In this document: in pieces, positions 44,319 through 55,572 of the stretch | Layout: each line of letters begins with the position of its first letter | How positions within the stretch are numbered: the first letter of the stretch is position 1 | Source of the DNA: Pseudomonas asgharzadehiana | GTDB taxonomy: Bacteria > Pseudomonadota > Gammaproteobacteria > Pseudomonadales > Pseudomonadaceae | Direction: 5' to 3' | DNA length: 64,000 nucleotides | Assembly: GCF_019139815.1 (NCBI RefSeq) | Contig: NZ_CP077079.1 | Location: forward strand, 4,340,001 to 4,404,000 | Translations under genes and position numbers: made by a program | Notes under the pieces: generated by a model | Seen by the model: only the letters and a program-made list of their open reading frames with translations | Told to the model about the DNA's origin: nothing | Database searches by the model: none

Positions 44319-46121
44319 TCAACGCACTTGTTGCAAGTGTCCATAAAGTTTGGCGTAAAGCCCGCCATCGGCAATCAATTGCTGATGATCGCCATCCTCA
44401 GCGATATGACCGCCGTCAAACACCAACACTCGATCTGCCTGTTTTACCGCCGACAAACGGTGGGCGATGATCAGTGTAGTACGCCCATTCAGAAACCGCG
44501 CCAGGGCCTGGTGCAGGTTGTACTCGGTGGCGGCGTCCAGCGCAGACGTGGCTTCATCGAGTATCACCACCTTGGGCTCGGCCAGCACCATGCGCGCAAT
44601 CGCCAGGCGCTGGCGCTGCCCGCCGGAGAAGCGCACGCCGGAACGCCCCACCACGCTGTCCAACCCCAGCGGCAATGCCTTGACGGTGGCATCCAGTTGG
44701 GCGATTTCCAGCGCCTGCCAGCAGGCCTGGTCACTGCGTTCGCGGCCCATGGTCAGGTTGGCGCGCACGGTGTCGTTAAACAGCGCCGGGTGTTGCAGCA
44801 CCACCGCGACATGCTCGCGAATGGTCTCCAGGCCAATCTCCTGCTGGGTGGCACCGCCAAAACGGATACTCCCCGCCTGGGGCGTGTACAGCCCGAGCAA
44901 CAATTGCACCAGCGTGCTCTTGCCACCGCCGCTGGCGCCGACAATCGCGACTTTTTCGCCAGGCGCAATCTGCAGGTTCAACTGGTTGAGCACCCGCTCT
45001 TCCCCATAGCCGAAATTGAGGCCGCGCACCTCGATGCCGACGGTCTCATGCCCGGTGAACGGGTCTTCGCCGCCGACGTATTGCGGCTCATCGGCACGCG
45101 CCAGCAGCTCGTTGATACGGCTCAGCGCGCCGCCCGCCGCGTAGTAGGCATATTGCAGGTTAAGCAGTTGCTCCACCGGGCCGATCATGAACCACAGGTA
45201 GCTGAACACCGCGAGCATCTGGCCGATGGACAGGTCGGAAAACAGCACGGTAAGCATCGCCGCCGCGCGAAAAATGTCGATACCGAACTGGAACAGCAGC
45301 CCGCTGGCACGGCTGGACGCGTCGGTTTTCCACTGGGAATGGATCGCATAGTCACGCACTTCCTGGGCGCGCTGGCCCAGGCGCCCGAGGAAAAAGCCCT
45401 GGCGGTTGCCGGCGCGCACTTCCTGGATGGCGTCGAGGGTTTCGGTCAGGGCCTGGGTAAACCGCGAGGTGCTGTCGTTTTCCAGTTTCTTGAGGTGTTT
45501 GACGCGCTTGCCCAACTGCACCGTGGCGTAGATTACCAACGGGTTGAACAGCAGGATCAGCAATGCCAATTGCCAGTGCATCCACACCAGGATCGCCGAG
45601 GTGCCGACCAGGGTCAGCATGGCGACCAGGAAACGGCTGAGGGTTTCGCCGACGAATTTATCCAGGGTGTCCAGGTCGGTCACCAAGTGCGTGGTGACCG
45701 TTCCGCTGCCCAGGCTTTCGTATTCACCCAGCGAGATACGCTTGAGGCGCTCGATCAGGCGCACGCGGATGCGGTACACGATGTCCTTGGCCAGGCGCGC
45801 GAACAGCCGCGCCTGTAACACGTTGAACACCAGCGCGCCGCAGCGCAGCAGCAGGGTCACCAGCAGCATCAGGCCGATATACCCGGCGGCTTTCTGCCAA
45901 ACCAGGGGCAGCGCGTGGTTCATCACCTTGAGCGCCGCATCGCCATGGCCCAACAACACTTCGTCCACCAGCAACGGCAACAGCAAGGGGATGGGCACGC
46001 TGCACAGGGTCGCCAACACGGCAACGCCATTGGCGGCCCACAGGGATTTCTTGTGACGCAGGGCCAGGCGGCGAATTTCCGCCCAGGTCAGGCGATCGGT
46101 GCGTGTATTGGGGTCATACAC
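44319..46121 (-). CDS. ABC exporter, fused membrane and ATPase domains
   Basis: A 600-residue half-transporter. Residues about 25-320 hold six helices (ABC_membrane). Residues about 350-590 hold the ATPase, with Walker A VGASGGGKSTLV, Q-loop VVLQHPALF, signature FSGGQRQRLAIAR, Walker B VVILDEATSALD and switch IIAHRLS. It would act as a homodimer exporting a lipid, peptide or drug (MsbA/LapB-like exporter class). The DsbA-like gene overlaps its start by eight bases, so they are coupled. Substrate unknown. Confidence 0.9.
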   Translation of the reverse strand: MYDPNTRTDRLTWAEIRRLALRHKKSLWAANGVAVLATLCSVPIPLLLPLLVDEVLLGHGDAALKVMNHALPLVWQKAAGYIGLMLLVTLLLRCGALVFNVLQARLFARLAKDIVYRIRVRLIERLKRISLGEYESLGSGTVTTHLVTDLDTLDKFVGETLSRFLVAMLTLVGTSAILVWMHWQLALLILLFNPLVIYATVQLGKRVKHLKKLENDSTSRFTQALTETLDAIQEVRAGNRQGFFLGRLGQRAQEVRDYAIHSQWKTDASSRASGLLFQFGIDIFRAAAMLTVLFSDLSIGQMLAVFSYLWFMIGPVEQLLNLQYAYYAAGGALSRINELLARADEPQYVGGEDPFTGHETVGIEVRGLNFGYGEERVLNQLNLQIAPGEKVAIVGASGGGKSTLVQLLLGLYTPQAGSIRFGGATQQEIGLETIREHVAVVLQHPALFNDTVRANLTMGRERSDQACWQALEIAQLDATVKALPLGLDSVVGRSGVRFSGGQRQRLAIARMVLAEPKVVILDEATSALDAATEYNLHQALARFLNGRTTLIIAHRLSAVKQADRVLVFDGGHIAEDGDHQQLIADGGLYAKLYGHLQQVR

Positions 46122-46749
46122 AGGCGGCTCGCTCCAGCCATCGGCCCAACAAAGGCGACAACTCGGACAGCGGCTGGTAACCGTTGGTCAGCAAGGCCAA
46201 CTGGCCCTTGCGTTCGGCGAGCAGGGTCGGGAACCCGGCGATGCCCAGATCCTGCACCCAGGTGAAATCGGCAGCCGTGGCGGCGTGCTGCTCGGCGCGG
46301 TCGAACTCGCCGGCAAATTCGATGCGCGGTATGCCCGCCTGCTCAGCCAACTCCACCAGCACGCTGGCGAGGGTCACGTCGCGGCCCTCGACATAAAACG
46401 CCTGCTGGATCAGCCCCAACAGCGTCCAGGCGCAATCCGGCGCCAGGCTGCGCGCGGTGACGATGGCGCGGCACGCAGGCTCGGTGTCATAGACAAAACC
46501 GTCCGGCAGCGCCCCCTCGCGCTTGAACGGCTGGCCGGTAGCCTCGGTGACGGCCTGCCAGTGCTCAAGGATGTAGCGCCGGGTGGTCGGTTCCAGCGCC
46601 GCGCCGCTGCCGGTGCGCAAGCCGCCCACCACCAGGTGCACGTCCACGCCGACCGCCCGGGCCTGCTCCACCAAGGCCGTCGCCACCGGGGCAAAGCCCC
46701 AGCACCAGGAACACATCGGGTCCATTACGTAGAGCAGGCGCGCGGACAT
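46114..46749 (-). CDS. DsbA-family thioredoxin-fold protein
   Basis: A 211-residue protein without signal peptide. The active site CSWC is at residues 13-16 (MDPMCSWCWGF) and the cis-proline loop in GIAGFPTLL. A helical insertion lies between, as in FrnE/DsbA-type oxidoreductases. It should act on thiols in the cytoplasm. It sits between trhO and the ABC exporter gene, closely packed on both sides; the reason for that link is unknown. Confidence 0.88.
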   Translation of the reverse strand: MSARLLYVMDPMCSWCWGFAPVATALVEQARAVGVDVHLVVGGLRTGSGAALEPTTRRYILEHWQAVTEATGQPFKREGALPDGFVYDTEPACRAIVTARSLAPDCAWTLLGLIQQAFYVEGRDVTLASVLVELAEQAGIPRIEFAGEFDRAEQHAATAADFTWVQDLGIAGFPTLLAERKGQLALLTNGYQPLSELSPLLGRWLERAACV

Positions 46750-46752
46750 GGG

Positions 46753-47694
46753 TCAGACCTCGGAAGGGGTTTGCTTATAGTTGAAGCCAATCGGGTGCGG
46801 CATGTTGCGGGCCTTGGCCAGCTCTATCTGCTTCTGCCGGTCGATGGCGCTACGACGGGTTTTCTCCGGCAGCTTATCCCAGCAATGCGGGCAACTGATG
46901 CCGGCCACGTAGTGCTCGGATGCACGGTCTTCCACGCTCACCGGTGTGCGACAGGCATGACATTGATCGTAGTCGCCTTCGCTGAGGTCGTGGCGCACGG
47001 TCACGCGATTGTCGAAAACAAAGCAGTCGCCCTGCCATTTGGTCTCTTCCTGAGGCACTTCCTCAAGGTATTTGAGGATGCCGCCCTTGAGGTGATACAC
47101 CTCATCGAAGCCTTCGCTGAGCATGTAGCTCGAGGCTTTCTCGCAACGAATGCCGCCGGTGCAGAACATGGCGACTTTCTTGTGCTTGGCCGGGTCGAAG
47201 TTGGCTTTGATGTAGTCGGGAAATTCGCGAAAACTGGTGGTTTTCGGGTCGATTGCGCCTTCAAAGGTGCCAATCGACACTTCGTAGTCGTTGCGGGTGT
47301 CGATCAACAGCACTTCAGGGTCGCTGATCAGCGCGTTCCAGTCTTTTGGGTCGACATAGGTGCCGACCTTTTTGTTCGGGTCCACGCCTTCGACGCCCAG
47401 GGTCACGATCTCTTTCTTGAGCTTGACCTTGGTGCGGTAGAACGGCTGGTCGTCGCAGTACGATTCCTTGTGGTCGATGTCGACCATGCGTGGGTCGTTC
47501 TTCAGCCAGGCCATCAGGCCATCAATGCCTTCGCGGCTGCCGGAAACAGTGCCGTTGATGCCTTCTTCGGCGATCAGCAAGGTGCCTTTGATGCCGTTGT
47601 CGACCATCGCCTGCAGCAATGGCTCGCGCAGGGCGACGTAATCTTCGAGGGTGACGAACTTGTACAGTGCCGCCACGACGATGGGTTGGGTCAT
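46753..47694 (-). CDS. trhO: tRNA uridine(34) hydroxylase TrhO (YceA, rhodanese family)
   Basis: A 313-residue protein from ATG 47694; the longer upstream frame has no homologue-like sequence. The N-terminal domain is ferredoxin-like ([36 protein letters not shown]). The rhodanese domain has [20 protein letters not shown] and active-site Cys178 in [17 protein letters not shown]-terminal Cys-rich tail follows ([18 protein letters not shown]). TrhO performs oxygen-dependent 5-hydroxylation of tRNA uridine 34. The dsbA-like gene follows three bases after its stop. Confidence 0.95.
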   Translation of the reverse strand: MTQPIVVAALYKFVTLEDYVALREPLLQAMVDNGIKGTLLIAEEGINGTVSGSREGIDGLMAWLKNDPRMVDIDHKESYCDDQPFYRTKVKLKKEIVTLGVEGVDPNKKVGTYVDPKDWNALISDPEVLLIDTRNDYEVSIGTFEGAIDPKTTSFREFPDYIKANFDPAKHKKVAMFCTGGIRCEKASSYMLSEGFDEVYHLKGGILKYLEEVPQEETKWQGDCFVFDNRVTVRHDLSEGDYDQCHACRTPVSVEDRASEHYVAGISCPHCWDKLPEKTRRSAIDRQKQIELAKARNMPHPIGFNYKQTPSEV

Positions 47695-47918
47695 GGGTGT
47701 TCTCTCCAGGTGGCTACCCTCGTAAGGGGTGAACCGGATGCAAAAAATCGCCGGCCGCAGCCGTGCGGCGCGCAGTTTAACAAAACCCCGGCGCCATCGA
47801 CACGCAGCCAGTGATATTTCCCCACGCCCATCGCGACATGGCTGACCTGAACCTTGGGGACCTACGTGATAGCGTTTCCCGCTACCCGCCGACTCACCGG
47901 CGAAGCCCAAGGAAACGT

Positions 47919-50705
47919 ATGGATATGGACGCCGACAGCAGCCCTTTACTGACTCGACTGATCGACCACGCAAACCCTCCCGCGCCGGGCCGGGACGACC
48001 TGAAGACCGCCTTGCAACGCTTGAACATCCATTCGGTGTTCGACATCGTGCGGTTATCCGAAAAGCAATTCGCCAGGCAACTGGCTGCATATAACGACGA
48101 CGACGCCCAATCGATATACCTCAAGGCCCAGAGTGCAGTCGCCCAACTGGAAGGGGTATTTCGCGAAAACCAGGTCGGCTCGGACGCTTCGTCGCTGCGC
48201 CACAAACGGCGCATCGGCGCAGCCAAAAGCGCAGCAGGTGCCACCTATAAAGCCCTGTTCGAAGAAAACTGGGATCAGTTCTGCGCCAGCACATCCATTG
48301 CCGCGGTCGATTCGCCGGCCGCTTACCTGCGCGAACTCTATCTATTCGCCGAGCAACTGGAAAAAAACGCCCTGGGGCCCAGCGCCACCAAGCTGACCGA
48401 GCGCCGCCCCGACCTGAAGGGCCTGCTGATCGACTCGCGCAGCGTGTCGGAACAACAGCCCATGTTGTCGATCATCAACCACACCCTGCTAAGCAATATC
48501 GCGGACACGCCAACAACCGATACCTATGCCTTATTGAGCGACACGTGGTACCCCTACTCCCTGCCGTTCAACGTCTACCATTACACCTGCCACTACGCGC
48601 TCTCTGGGGCAAAACCCGCGCTGGGGGAGCTCAGTTATCGCATCAGCCGCAAGCTGCCCATAGCAGGCAACTCCAGCGTCTACGGACTCGTCACCGCCCC
48701 TAATGATGAGGTGCAGTGCTTACTCAGCGGGTTAAGCCCCGAACAGCAGAACATGCTCAAAAGCCCATTGGCCCACACCCACGGCGCCGCTGACTTCTAT
48801 CGAACGTATTACAACGCTGATGTGGGCGCGCCGGAAAAGATCGCGGATTTTCTGCAACATACTCAGCTGGACGCCGAACAGCTTCAGGCGCTGCTTGCGC
48901 AACAGGCCCATCAACCCAGCAAATCGCCCAACTGCCTGCAAGACACCGGCCTTACCTATGGCGCCTGCTACGTCAACGCGCCAGGGCATTCCCCCATCAG
49001 CCTGGACGCGCAAGCGCCGGACAAACTGTCAAACGTGTCGCTTGAACGTTTTGACCGTTTGCAGCGCATGGTCCGCTTGCAGCGCTGGCTCGATATCCCG
49101 TTTGCGCACTTGGACACGCTGATCGTCAGCGTCATGCGCGGCGAGAACAGCACCAATAGCACGCTGCTGATGATCAACCACAACACCCTGCGCGCACTGG
49201 GCGTCTATCGCTACCTGAATAAACGCTACGGGTTACACGCCGAAGAGTTTGCCGCGCTGGTCCATCAAATGCCCGTTCACGGCTCGGGCCAAGATCTGTC
49301 GCTGTTCGATCAGGTGTTCAACCGCACCGACTCGCCGCCACTGCGCCTGGATAACAGGCCATTCGATATGAACACCCGGCAACAACTCAGCGCCGCCCTT
49401 GGCCTGCAAGACACACCCGACTCGCTGGGGTTGCTGATCAGCACAAACACCTTTGCAGAACGCAACATCCTCACCCTCAGCAAAATCTACAGGCAAGCAC
49501 GCATTGCCCGTCTGTTTGGCCTGTCCGTCCTGGAATGCCAGCAACTGGCCAACCTGCTGCAACTCCAGCCACAACTGCTCAACCCGAATTTGCGCGCCGC
49601 ACCACAGGGGTTGCCTGACTTCCTGGATCTACTGATGCAACTGGACTGGGCCAGCCAATGGCTCAAGGCCCAGGGCACTGGCCCATCGTGGTTGCGTCGC
49701 CAATGGTTGCAAGGGCTGGCGAGCACTGACTCGGCGGTTAACGCACTGCTGAAGAGGTTCGCCGACTACGACCAAAACGCCCTGACAGATCGAGTGAACA
49801 AGCTGACGCTTCCGCAACAACCCTACGACGAGACACCGCGGCTGACAGCGATTAACTGGCAGTCAATCATTCACAGCGCCATGTCGCGGGCGCGTTTCAC
49901 AGGCACTGTGGAGCAGGCGCTCGACGAAGCCCTCGGCACCTGCCCTATCAGCGTTCAACATGACCGTCAGAAGCATTTCATTGAGCAAGCGAAGGAAAAA
50001 CTACTCCCCGAACTGGTCAAGACTATCGGCGAGTTATGGGAACTCTACCTTCGCCTGCGCCCCCTCATTAACGCTCAACCCCAACCCGCCGGCGAATCCG
50101 AGCTGCGCCTGAAATATGAGTGCCATAGCGCGCTCTCCCGGTTGTACATGCCCCTCACCCCATCAGCCGCGCCTCTGCAAACCCTGGGTTACCTGATCCT
50201 GTTGCTGCCCAACGCCACCGAGCTGTTGCAACTGTCGATCAGCCAGCAGGCGCTGCATCAATTCCTGGCCAAACCGCACTGGCTTGATCAGGCATATCCA
50301 ACGTTTTCACTGCTGGAATTGTCTCTGAACACCCTCTACCTGCTGCAACGGTTCAAACACTGCATCGACCGCTACAACCTGTCGGAACAACAATTATTCG
50401 ACTACTTCGATTATGCCAATCGCCCACCCAACGATGTCTCGCTGACCAGCCGTCATGAAACCGATGAGCACCTCGCGCAACTATTGGGCTGGCGCACTGA
50501 AGAAATCGAAGTGCTGAGCCACCATTTAAGCCCTCCCCGTATTACCTCAATGAGCCGTCTGGACTGGGTGCTGCGCTGCCACCAGGCAAGTCTCGACACC
50601 CAACTGTCGGCCGGCATGCTCCTGCGCGCCTGCCAATTGCAAAGCACCTCGACGCTGGAGGAATGGAAGGTCGTCAGCGAGGCGCTCGCGCGTACTGATC
50701 AATAA
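47919..50705 (+). CDS. Tc toxin A subunit, N-terminal part (TcaA/TccA-like)
   Basis: A 928-residue protein from ATG 47919 (AAGGAA upstream). It has the VRP1 (SpvA-like) family pattern: [18 protein letters not shown] early, [34 protein letters not shown], then a long helical shell region ([36 protein letters not shown]). It corresponds to the first third of single-chain TcdA: with the 1605-residue product of the next gene the total is about 2530 residues, the usual TcA size. It forms the outer shell of the pentameric pore toxin. Downstream gene starts 50 bases on. Confidence 0.9.
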   Translation: MDMDADSSPLLTRLIDHANPPAPGRDDLKTALQRLNIHSVFDIVRLSEKQFARQLAAYNDDDAQSIYLKAQSAVAQLEGVFRENQVGSDASSLRHKRRIGAAKSAAGATYKALFEENWDQFCASTSIAAVDSPAAYLRELYLFAEQLEKNALGPSATKLTERRPDLKGLLIDSRSVSEQQPMLSIINHTLLSNIADTPTTDTYALLSDTWYPYSLPFNVYHYTCHYALSGAKPALGELSYRISRKLPIAGNSSVYGLVTAPNDEVQCLLSGLSPEQQNMLKSPLAHTHGAADFYRTYYNADVGAPEKIADFLQHTQLDAEQLQALLAQQAHQPSKSPNCLQDTGLTYGACYVNAPGHSPISLDAQAPDKLSNVSLERFDRLQRMVRLQRWLDIPFAHLDTLIVSVMRGENSTNSTLLMINHNTLRALGVYRYLNKRYGLHAEEFAALVHQMPVHGSGQDLSLFDQVFNRTDSPPLRLDNRPFDMNTRQQLSAALGLQDTPDSLGLLISTNTFAERNILTLSKIYRQARIARLFGLSVLECQQLANLLQLQPQLLNPNLRAAPQGLPDFLDLLMQLDWASQWLKAQGTGPSWLRRQWLQGLASTDSAVNALLKRFADYDQNALTDRVNKLTLPQQPYDETPRLTAINWQSIIHSAMSRARFTGTVEQALDEALGTCPISVQHDRQKHFIEQAKEKLLPELVKTIGELWELYLRLRPLINAQPQPAGESELRLKYECHSALSRLYMPLTPSAAPLQTLGYLILLLPNATELLQLSISQQALHQFLAKPHWLDQAYPTFSLLELSLNTLYLLQRFKHCIDRYNLSEQQLFDYFDYANRPPNDVSLTSRHETDEHLAQLLGWRTEEIEVLSHHLSPPRITSMSRLDWVLRCHQASLDTQLSAGMLLRACQLQSTSTLEEWKVVSEALARTDQ

Positions 50706-50754
50706 ATAGCCGCACCTTCACCACCGCCCCTTTCGACCTGTTCAAGGACTGATC

Positions 50755-53700
50755 ATGTCTCACCTGTTCAATCAACACCCCGATGAACGCCTGCGCGACG
50801 CGATGCTCGCGTACTACCTGGCCCACAAAGTACCTGCCTCACTCAAAGACAAGCTCAGCAACGCCGATGACCTCTACGAATACTGGCTGCTCGACGTTCA
50901 AGTCAGCCGAGCGGTACCGACCAGCCCCGTGGCCTGCGCCATTGCCAGCCTTCAGCAATACATCACGCGCATTCAACTGGGCCTGGAAGCGGGTTACGAA
51001 AACCAGGGGATGAGCGCGCAGCATGACCGGCTTTGGCGTGAGCAACTGCACACTTACCCGGTCTGGAGCGCCAGCCAGCAATTGCGTTACCACCCGGCCA
51101 ACTACCTGGACCCGACGCTGCGTCGCAATAAAACCGATAGTTTCCAGCAGTTGGAAAACGAGCTGAGCCAGTATCGAGTGCAATCAGACAGCGTCGTGAC
51201 GGCGGTACAGAGTTACCTGGCGCGTTTCGAAGAAATCGCCAATATCCGTACGCTCAACGGCTATATCGACGGCAACACCACTGCGCTGTACCGCAGCACC
51301 TATTACTTCGTTGGCAAGTCCAGCTCCGAGAATACCTATTACTGGCGCAGCCTTGACCTCTCCAGACGCTCCGGCGAGCGGCTTTTTCCAGACGCTTGGT
51401 CGGCGTGGAAAAAGATCAACCTGACACTCTCCGAAGACACCATCGAGGCAAGTATTCGCCCGGTATTTTTTAATAACCGGCTGTTTTTAGTCTGGGCCGA
51501 ATGCAGTAAACCCGCGCCGACCAGCGCCTTCAAAACCACGCCAGCGAAACCGGACACTAAACAACGCCTCAACGAATGGGCGGACAGTCACTTTCCTAAA
51601 TTCCGTCTTAATTTTTCTTATAAAAAACACAATGACAGCTGGAGCGCGGCCCAGACCTGTATTGAGGAGTACTGTGCAGCGCAGGAAATCAATGGGGTTG
51701 ACCTTGCCGCGATCAAATCCCTCACGCACACCGTGGCGATCGTGGATGCCGCTTCCTCGAATACGCCGGCTCGGCTGTTTTTAGGCTTGCATACGACCGA
51801 TCCGAAACAACAGGAACCCTTCAGTGGCAAATTTTTCCAGGCCGTAGAGGTAGACCCCCACTTCAATATGATAAAAATCGCCGACGGCGGCACGCCTGGG
51901 CGATACAAAGTGCCACAGGGCTCGGAGTTATCCGAAGAAATACATGAATTATTGAAGTACTTTCAGCCGTCCCAGCAGCAACAAGTCAAACAGGCCCTCG
52001 CCGGCAACGACCCGGAACATGAAGAGTATTACAACGAATTATTGCTCGGCACTTCTCGACAGCACTTCACGCTGTTCGGGCATACAAACCAAGGCAATCT
52101 CCAGTTCAAATTTTCCCCTTCAACCAAACACTCAATCACCCAGGCCACCCTGGAGCCGAACTATACAAACTGGGACTATCTGGGCAATAAAACATCCATT
52201 GAAGAGGCCAAATACAACTCATCGAGTTTCGACCCAGACACTCAGGAGCTGGTATTCACTTCCACCCTCAATGGCACATTTCAGCACCCTTACACGGTCA
52301 CCATAAAGAAAGGGGATTACACGTTAACCCTGACCACTGAAACGCTGGGCGATGCCACTACCCCCCAACTAAAACTCAGTGCCGGTTCGCGCTTCACCGA
52401 TGCGTACTCAAATTACAAAGCGGGCTTCTATGCCATCTTCCTCAGAGATGGGGTTACTCACGAAGAGTTCATCAACTGCATCCACGATGACGAGTCGCGC
52501 TTGATCAAGCCGACACCGGATGGCGAAGAGGCTATATCGCTGGAAGGTAAGTTCATCGACAGGAGCGCTTTCATACACCTGTATCAAAACACCCATCACA
52601 CGTTCGACGTCCTGACCAACCGCTTCACCACGGCCACCCTGCCCAGCGGCCTGGTCGCACTTCACGGAACGAATGCGCTATCGCTTATTCGCTGCGACGC
52701 AAAAATCGAGAAATACCGCGTGTATAAGCATGTCGTCATGCGTTCCAACTTTGCCGAATACCCCCTTGTAGAGCATATCAACGAAGGCTCGGCCCGAATC
52801 CTCAACTTGCAGGACACCGCCCATACCAGCCTCGTCGGCTCCAGCCCCGAATTGTCGATCGGGCATAAAGTCACCGCCCGCATTCCGATGACAGCCGAAA
52901 TGTTGAAAGCGGGCGTTACGCTTATCCATGGGGTGTTGACGCTTGAGATTAACGAGAACCGCACCCAGACGCTTGGCTGTGCCCTGAAAGCGGTTGAACT
53001 GAAATCAACCGCCGTCTCCACGATATCCGCGGCCCTCCAACAACTTGCCCCGCGTATCAACACCTACACGTCGCTCCCGCTCGGCACCGCCCAATTCATT
53101 GATTTCTCGGGCAGCACGCCCAACGCGGCCAGCGATACGCCCAAGACCCTTCGTATGAACACCTGCGTTGCCGACAAGCTGGTCAAGGCCGCCAATACAG
53201 GCCTGGAACAGGTGTTTTCGTTAACCCCGCAACACTGGCAAGAGCCTCCCCTGGCGGAAAAACAAGTGGCCGAGGCTATCGACTTTCAAGGGGCTTACGG
53301 CCAGTACTTCTGGGAATTGTTTCTGTACCTGCCCTGGCTGGTCGCTCACCGCCTGGATCAGGAGCAGCAACACGAAGAAGCCCAAGCCTGGCTCACTTAC
53401 ATCTTCGACCCCGCACGCGCAGCCGACGCCGCCATCGGCCGCCCGGCCTACTGGGGCTTCAACGAACTGGCCCGGCGGGAGGCCGTGCCTGGCGCAATCT
53501 CACACGACCCGCACGAACTGGCGATTCGTACTCCCCTGTACTTTCGCAAGGCGGTGTACCTGTTTTTCCTCGATATCCTGATCAACCGTGGCGATGCCGC
53601 CTACCGACAGCTGACGCCCGACAGCCTGACACAGGCCAAACTCTGGTACACGCGGGTCAATCGGCTGCTGGGCGCACGCCCCACCATCACCACTACCGAG

Positions 53701-55572
53701 CCCTGGGCCAGCATCACGCTGCGTACGTTGGTCACAACCCCTTCGCAGGCGCTACGCGAATTGGAATGGTCGACACCGTCAATCGATATGGACAGACCGG
53801 TCGACGACGCCGCACGCGCGCTGCCGGCCCCCACCGACAAGCTCTGCCTGCCGTTCAACACCGACCTCGTGGCGCGCTGGGACAAACTCGAAAGCCGCCT
53901 GCATAACCTGCGGCACAACCTCGACATCACCGGCAAACCGCTGCAGCTGGCGTTGTACGGCGCGCCATTGGCAGCGCCAACGCTGTTGGCCAGCCAGGTC
54001 AAAGACGGCCTCGTCCCGGCAGTGGGCGCGGCGGCCTTTCCCTCTGCGCAGGTTGGCCACTATCGTTTCCAGATCATGCTCGGCCATGCCCTGGCGGCCA
54101 CCGACGCAGTGATCCAATTCGGCAATACGCTGCTGACGCTCAATGAGCGCAAGGACCAGGCCGAATACCTGGAACTGCAACATCAACAAGCCTGGGACCT
54201 GGCCAATATCGTGGTCATGCAACACACCCAGGCGTTGTTGATCGACGAGAAAAACCGCCAGGCGCTGTCTATCAGCCGACAGATCATCGAAGCCCGGCTG
54301 GGCTATTACCAGCATCTGCTCACCGAGGGTGTCAGCCACCACGAAACCAAGGCGGGGCAGCTTTACCTGGCCAGTAATGTGTTCGATGCCGCAGGCGCGG
54401 TCGCGGGCGCCGGGGCCGGCATTGCGATGATGGCGCCGAACATCGTCGGCACGTCGGTCGGTGGTTCGCGCTGGGAAGGCCCATTCCATGCCGCACAAGC
54501 ACTGGCCCAAGGGGCCGCGACAGCCCTGCGCAGCACCGCGTCGGACCTGGACCGTACCGAACAATTCAAGCGTCGCGCACAAGAGTGGGCCCATGCCCAG
54601 GAACAGGCCCGATTCGAACTGGCCCAGGTCGATGCCCAGTTGCAAGCCTATGCCGAGCAGGAAAAGGCCACGCGCCTGCAATTGCGCCTGGCGCAGACGA
54701 CCCTCGCCCAGGCCTGGTCGAGCTATCAATTGCTGATCAAACGCTTCGCCAACGCCCAGCTCTACGATTGGCTCAATGCTCAGCTCGGCCAGTTCTTCTA
54801 CCAGGCCTACGACCTGAGCCTGGGCCTGTGCCGGGCAGCCGAAGCGAGCTGGCAATACGAAATGGCCGACAACCGCTCATTTATCCAAACAGGGGCCTGG
54901 AACACCCGTTACCGCGGTTACCTCGCGGGCGAAGCCCTGAAGCTGTCGCTGCTGAAAATGAACGACGCGTACCTGCAAACCAATGTTCGCGATCTGGAAA
55001 TCGTCAAGACCCTGTCTCTGCGACATCGCGTGCTCGACTGCAACGTCCAACCCCTTGTCCCGACCAACACCTCCGAACTCAGTGAGACCGCTCAAGCCGA
55101 CACTCCGGCGCGGTGGGCCCACTTGAAAAAACAACTGGTCAGCGATGGCGCGCTTTGCTTCAAATTGCCCCAAACGCTCTTCGAAGAGGACTACCCCAAC
55201 CACATCCTGCGGCGCATCAAAGGCATCAGCGTGTCGTTGCCGGCGACACTGGGCGCGTATGAAGACATCAAGGCGATACTGACCCAGACCAGCCACGAGA
55301 TCGAATTGCCCAACGGTACCTCGATCAAGGATAAGCGCGCCCATCAGCAAATCGCGCTGTCCACCGGTTTGGATGACAACGGCCTGTTTGCGCTCACGTT
55401 CGACAGTCACGAGCGCTACTTGCCGTTCGAGTACACGGGCGCCATTTCCGAATGGACCCTGACGTTTCCCAATCACGACATGCAAAAAGCCATCCTGGAA
55501 TCGATCAACGACATTGTCATTCACCTGCGCTACACCGCGCGGGTCAAGCCCGCAGCGGGGGCCCAGGTATGA
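50755..55572 (+). CDS. Tc toxin A subunit, C-terminal part (TcaB/TccB-like)
   Basis: A 1605-residue protein. The N-terminal region matches the ABC-toxin N segment (DDLYEYWLLDVQVS; IASLQQYITRIQLGLE), followed by a neuraminidase-like domain (YYFVGKSSSENTYYWRSLDL; PVFFNNRLFLVWAE). The central part has FWELFLYLPWLVAHRLDQEQ and FDPARAADA. Near residues 1180-1390 are the hydrophobic pore region (AGAVAGAGAGIAMMAPNIVG) and coiled-coil channel (ARFELAQVDAQLQAYAEQEK). The C-terminus is the TcA/TcB binding domain (FEEDYPNHILRRIKGISVSL; YTARV). It builds the channel that injects the TcC effector. Coupled to the next gene by ATGA. Confidence 0.92.
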   Translation: MSHLFNQHPDERLRDAMLAYYLAHKVPASLKDKLSNADDLYEYWLLDVQVSRAVPTSPVACAIASLQQYITRIQLGLEAGYENQGMSAQHDRLWREQLHTYPVWSASQQLRYHPANYLDPTLRRNKTDSFQQLENELSQYRVQSDSVVTAVQSYLARFEEIANIRTLNGYIDGNTTALYRSTYYFVGKSSSENTYYWRSLDLSRRSGERLFPDAWSAWKKINLTLSEDTIEASIRPVFFNNRLFLVWAECSKPAPTSAFKTTPAKPDTKQRLNEWADSHFPKFRLNFSYKKHNDSWSAAQTCIEEYCAAQEINGVDLAAIKSLTHTVAIVDAASSNTPARLFLGLHTTDPKQQEPFSGKFFQAVEVDPHFNMIKIADGGTPGRYKVPQGSELSEEIHELLKYFQPSQQQQVKQALAGNDPEHEEYYNELLLGTSRQHFTLFGHTNQGNLQFKFSPSTKHSITQATLEPNYTNWDYLGNKTSIEEAKYNSSSFDPDTQELVFTSTLNGTFQHPYTVTIKKGDYTLTLTTETLGDATTPQLKLSAGSRFTDAYSNYKAGFYAIFLRDGVTHEEFINCIHDDESRLIKPTPDGEEAISLEGKFIDRSAFIHLYQNTHHTFDVLTNRFTTATLPSGLVALHGTNALSLIRCDAKIEKYRVYKHVVMRSNFAEYPLVEHINEGSARILNLQDTAHTSLVGSSPELSIGHKVTARIPMTAEMLKAGVTLIHGVLTLEINENRTQTLGCALKAVELKSTAVSTISAALQQLAPRINTYTSLPLGTAQFIDFSGSTPNAASDTPKTLRMNTCVADKLVKAANTGLEQVFSLTPQHWQEPPLAEKQVAEAIDFQGAYGQYFWELFLYLPWLVAHRLDQEQQHEEAQAWLTYIFDPARAADAAIGRPAYWGFNELARREAVPGAISHDPHELAIRTPLYFRKAVYLFFLDILINRGDAAYRQLTPDSLTQAKLWYTRVNRLLGARPTITTTEPWASITLRTLVTTPSQALRELEWSTPSIDMDRPVDDAARALPAPTDKLCLPFNTDLVARWDKLESRLHNLRHNLDITGKPLQLALYGAPLAAPTLLASQVKDGLVPAVGAAAFPSAQVGHYRFQIMLGHALAATDAVIQFGNTLLTLNERKDQAEYLELQHQQAWDLANIVVMQHTQALLIDEKNRQALSISRQIIEARLGYYQHLLTEGVSHHETKAGQLYLASNVFDAAGAVAGAGAGIAMMAPNIVGTSVGGSRWEGPFHAAQALAQGAATALRSTASDLDRTEQFKRRAQEWAHAQEQARFELAQVDAQLQAYAEQEKATRLQLRLAQTTLAQAWSSYQLLIKRFANAQLYDWLNAQLGQFFYQAYDLSLGLCRAAEASWQYEMADNRSFIQTGAWNTRYRGYLAGEALKLSLLKMNDAYLQTNVRDLEIVKTLSLRHRVLDCNVQPLVPTNTSELSETAQADTPARWAHLKKQLVSDGALCFKLPQTLFEEDYPNHILRRIKGISVSLPATLGAYEDIKAILTQTSHEIELPNGTSIKDKRAHQQIALSTGLDDNGLFALTFDSHERYLPFEYTGAISEWTLTFPNHDMQKAILESINDIVIHLRYTARVKPAAGAQV

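Noticed and set aside
42793..44346. A 517-residue plus-strand frame
   Set aside because: Antisense shadow of the GGDEF-EAL gene; Gln/Gly-rich with no family resemblance.
44328..47814. Long plus-strand frames of 496 and 571 residues
   Set aside because: Both lie opposite the ABC exporter, DsbA-like and TrhO genes, which have full catalytic motifs.
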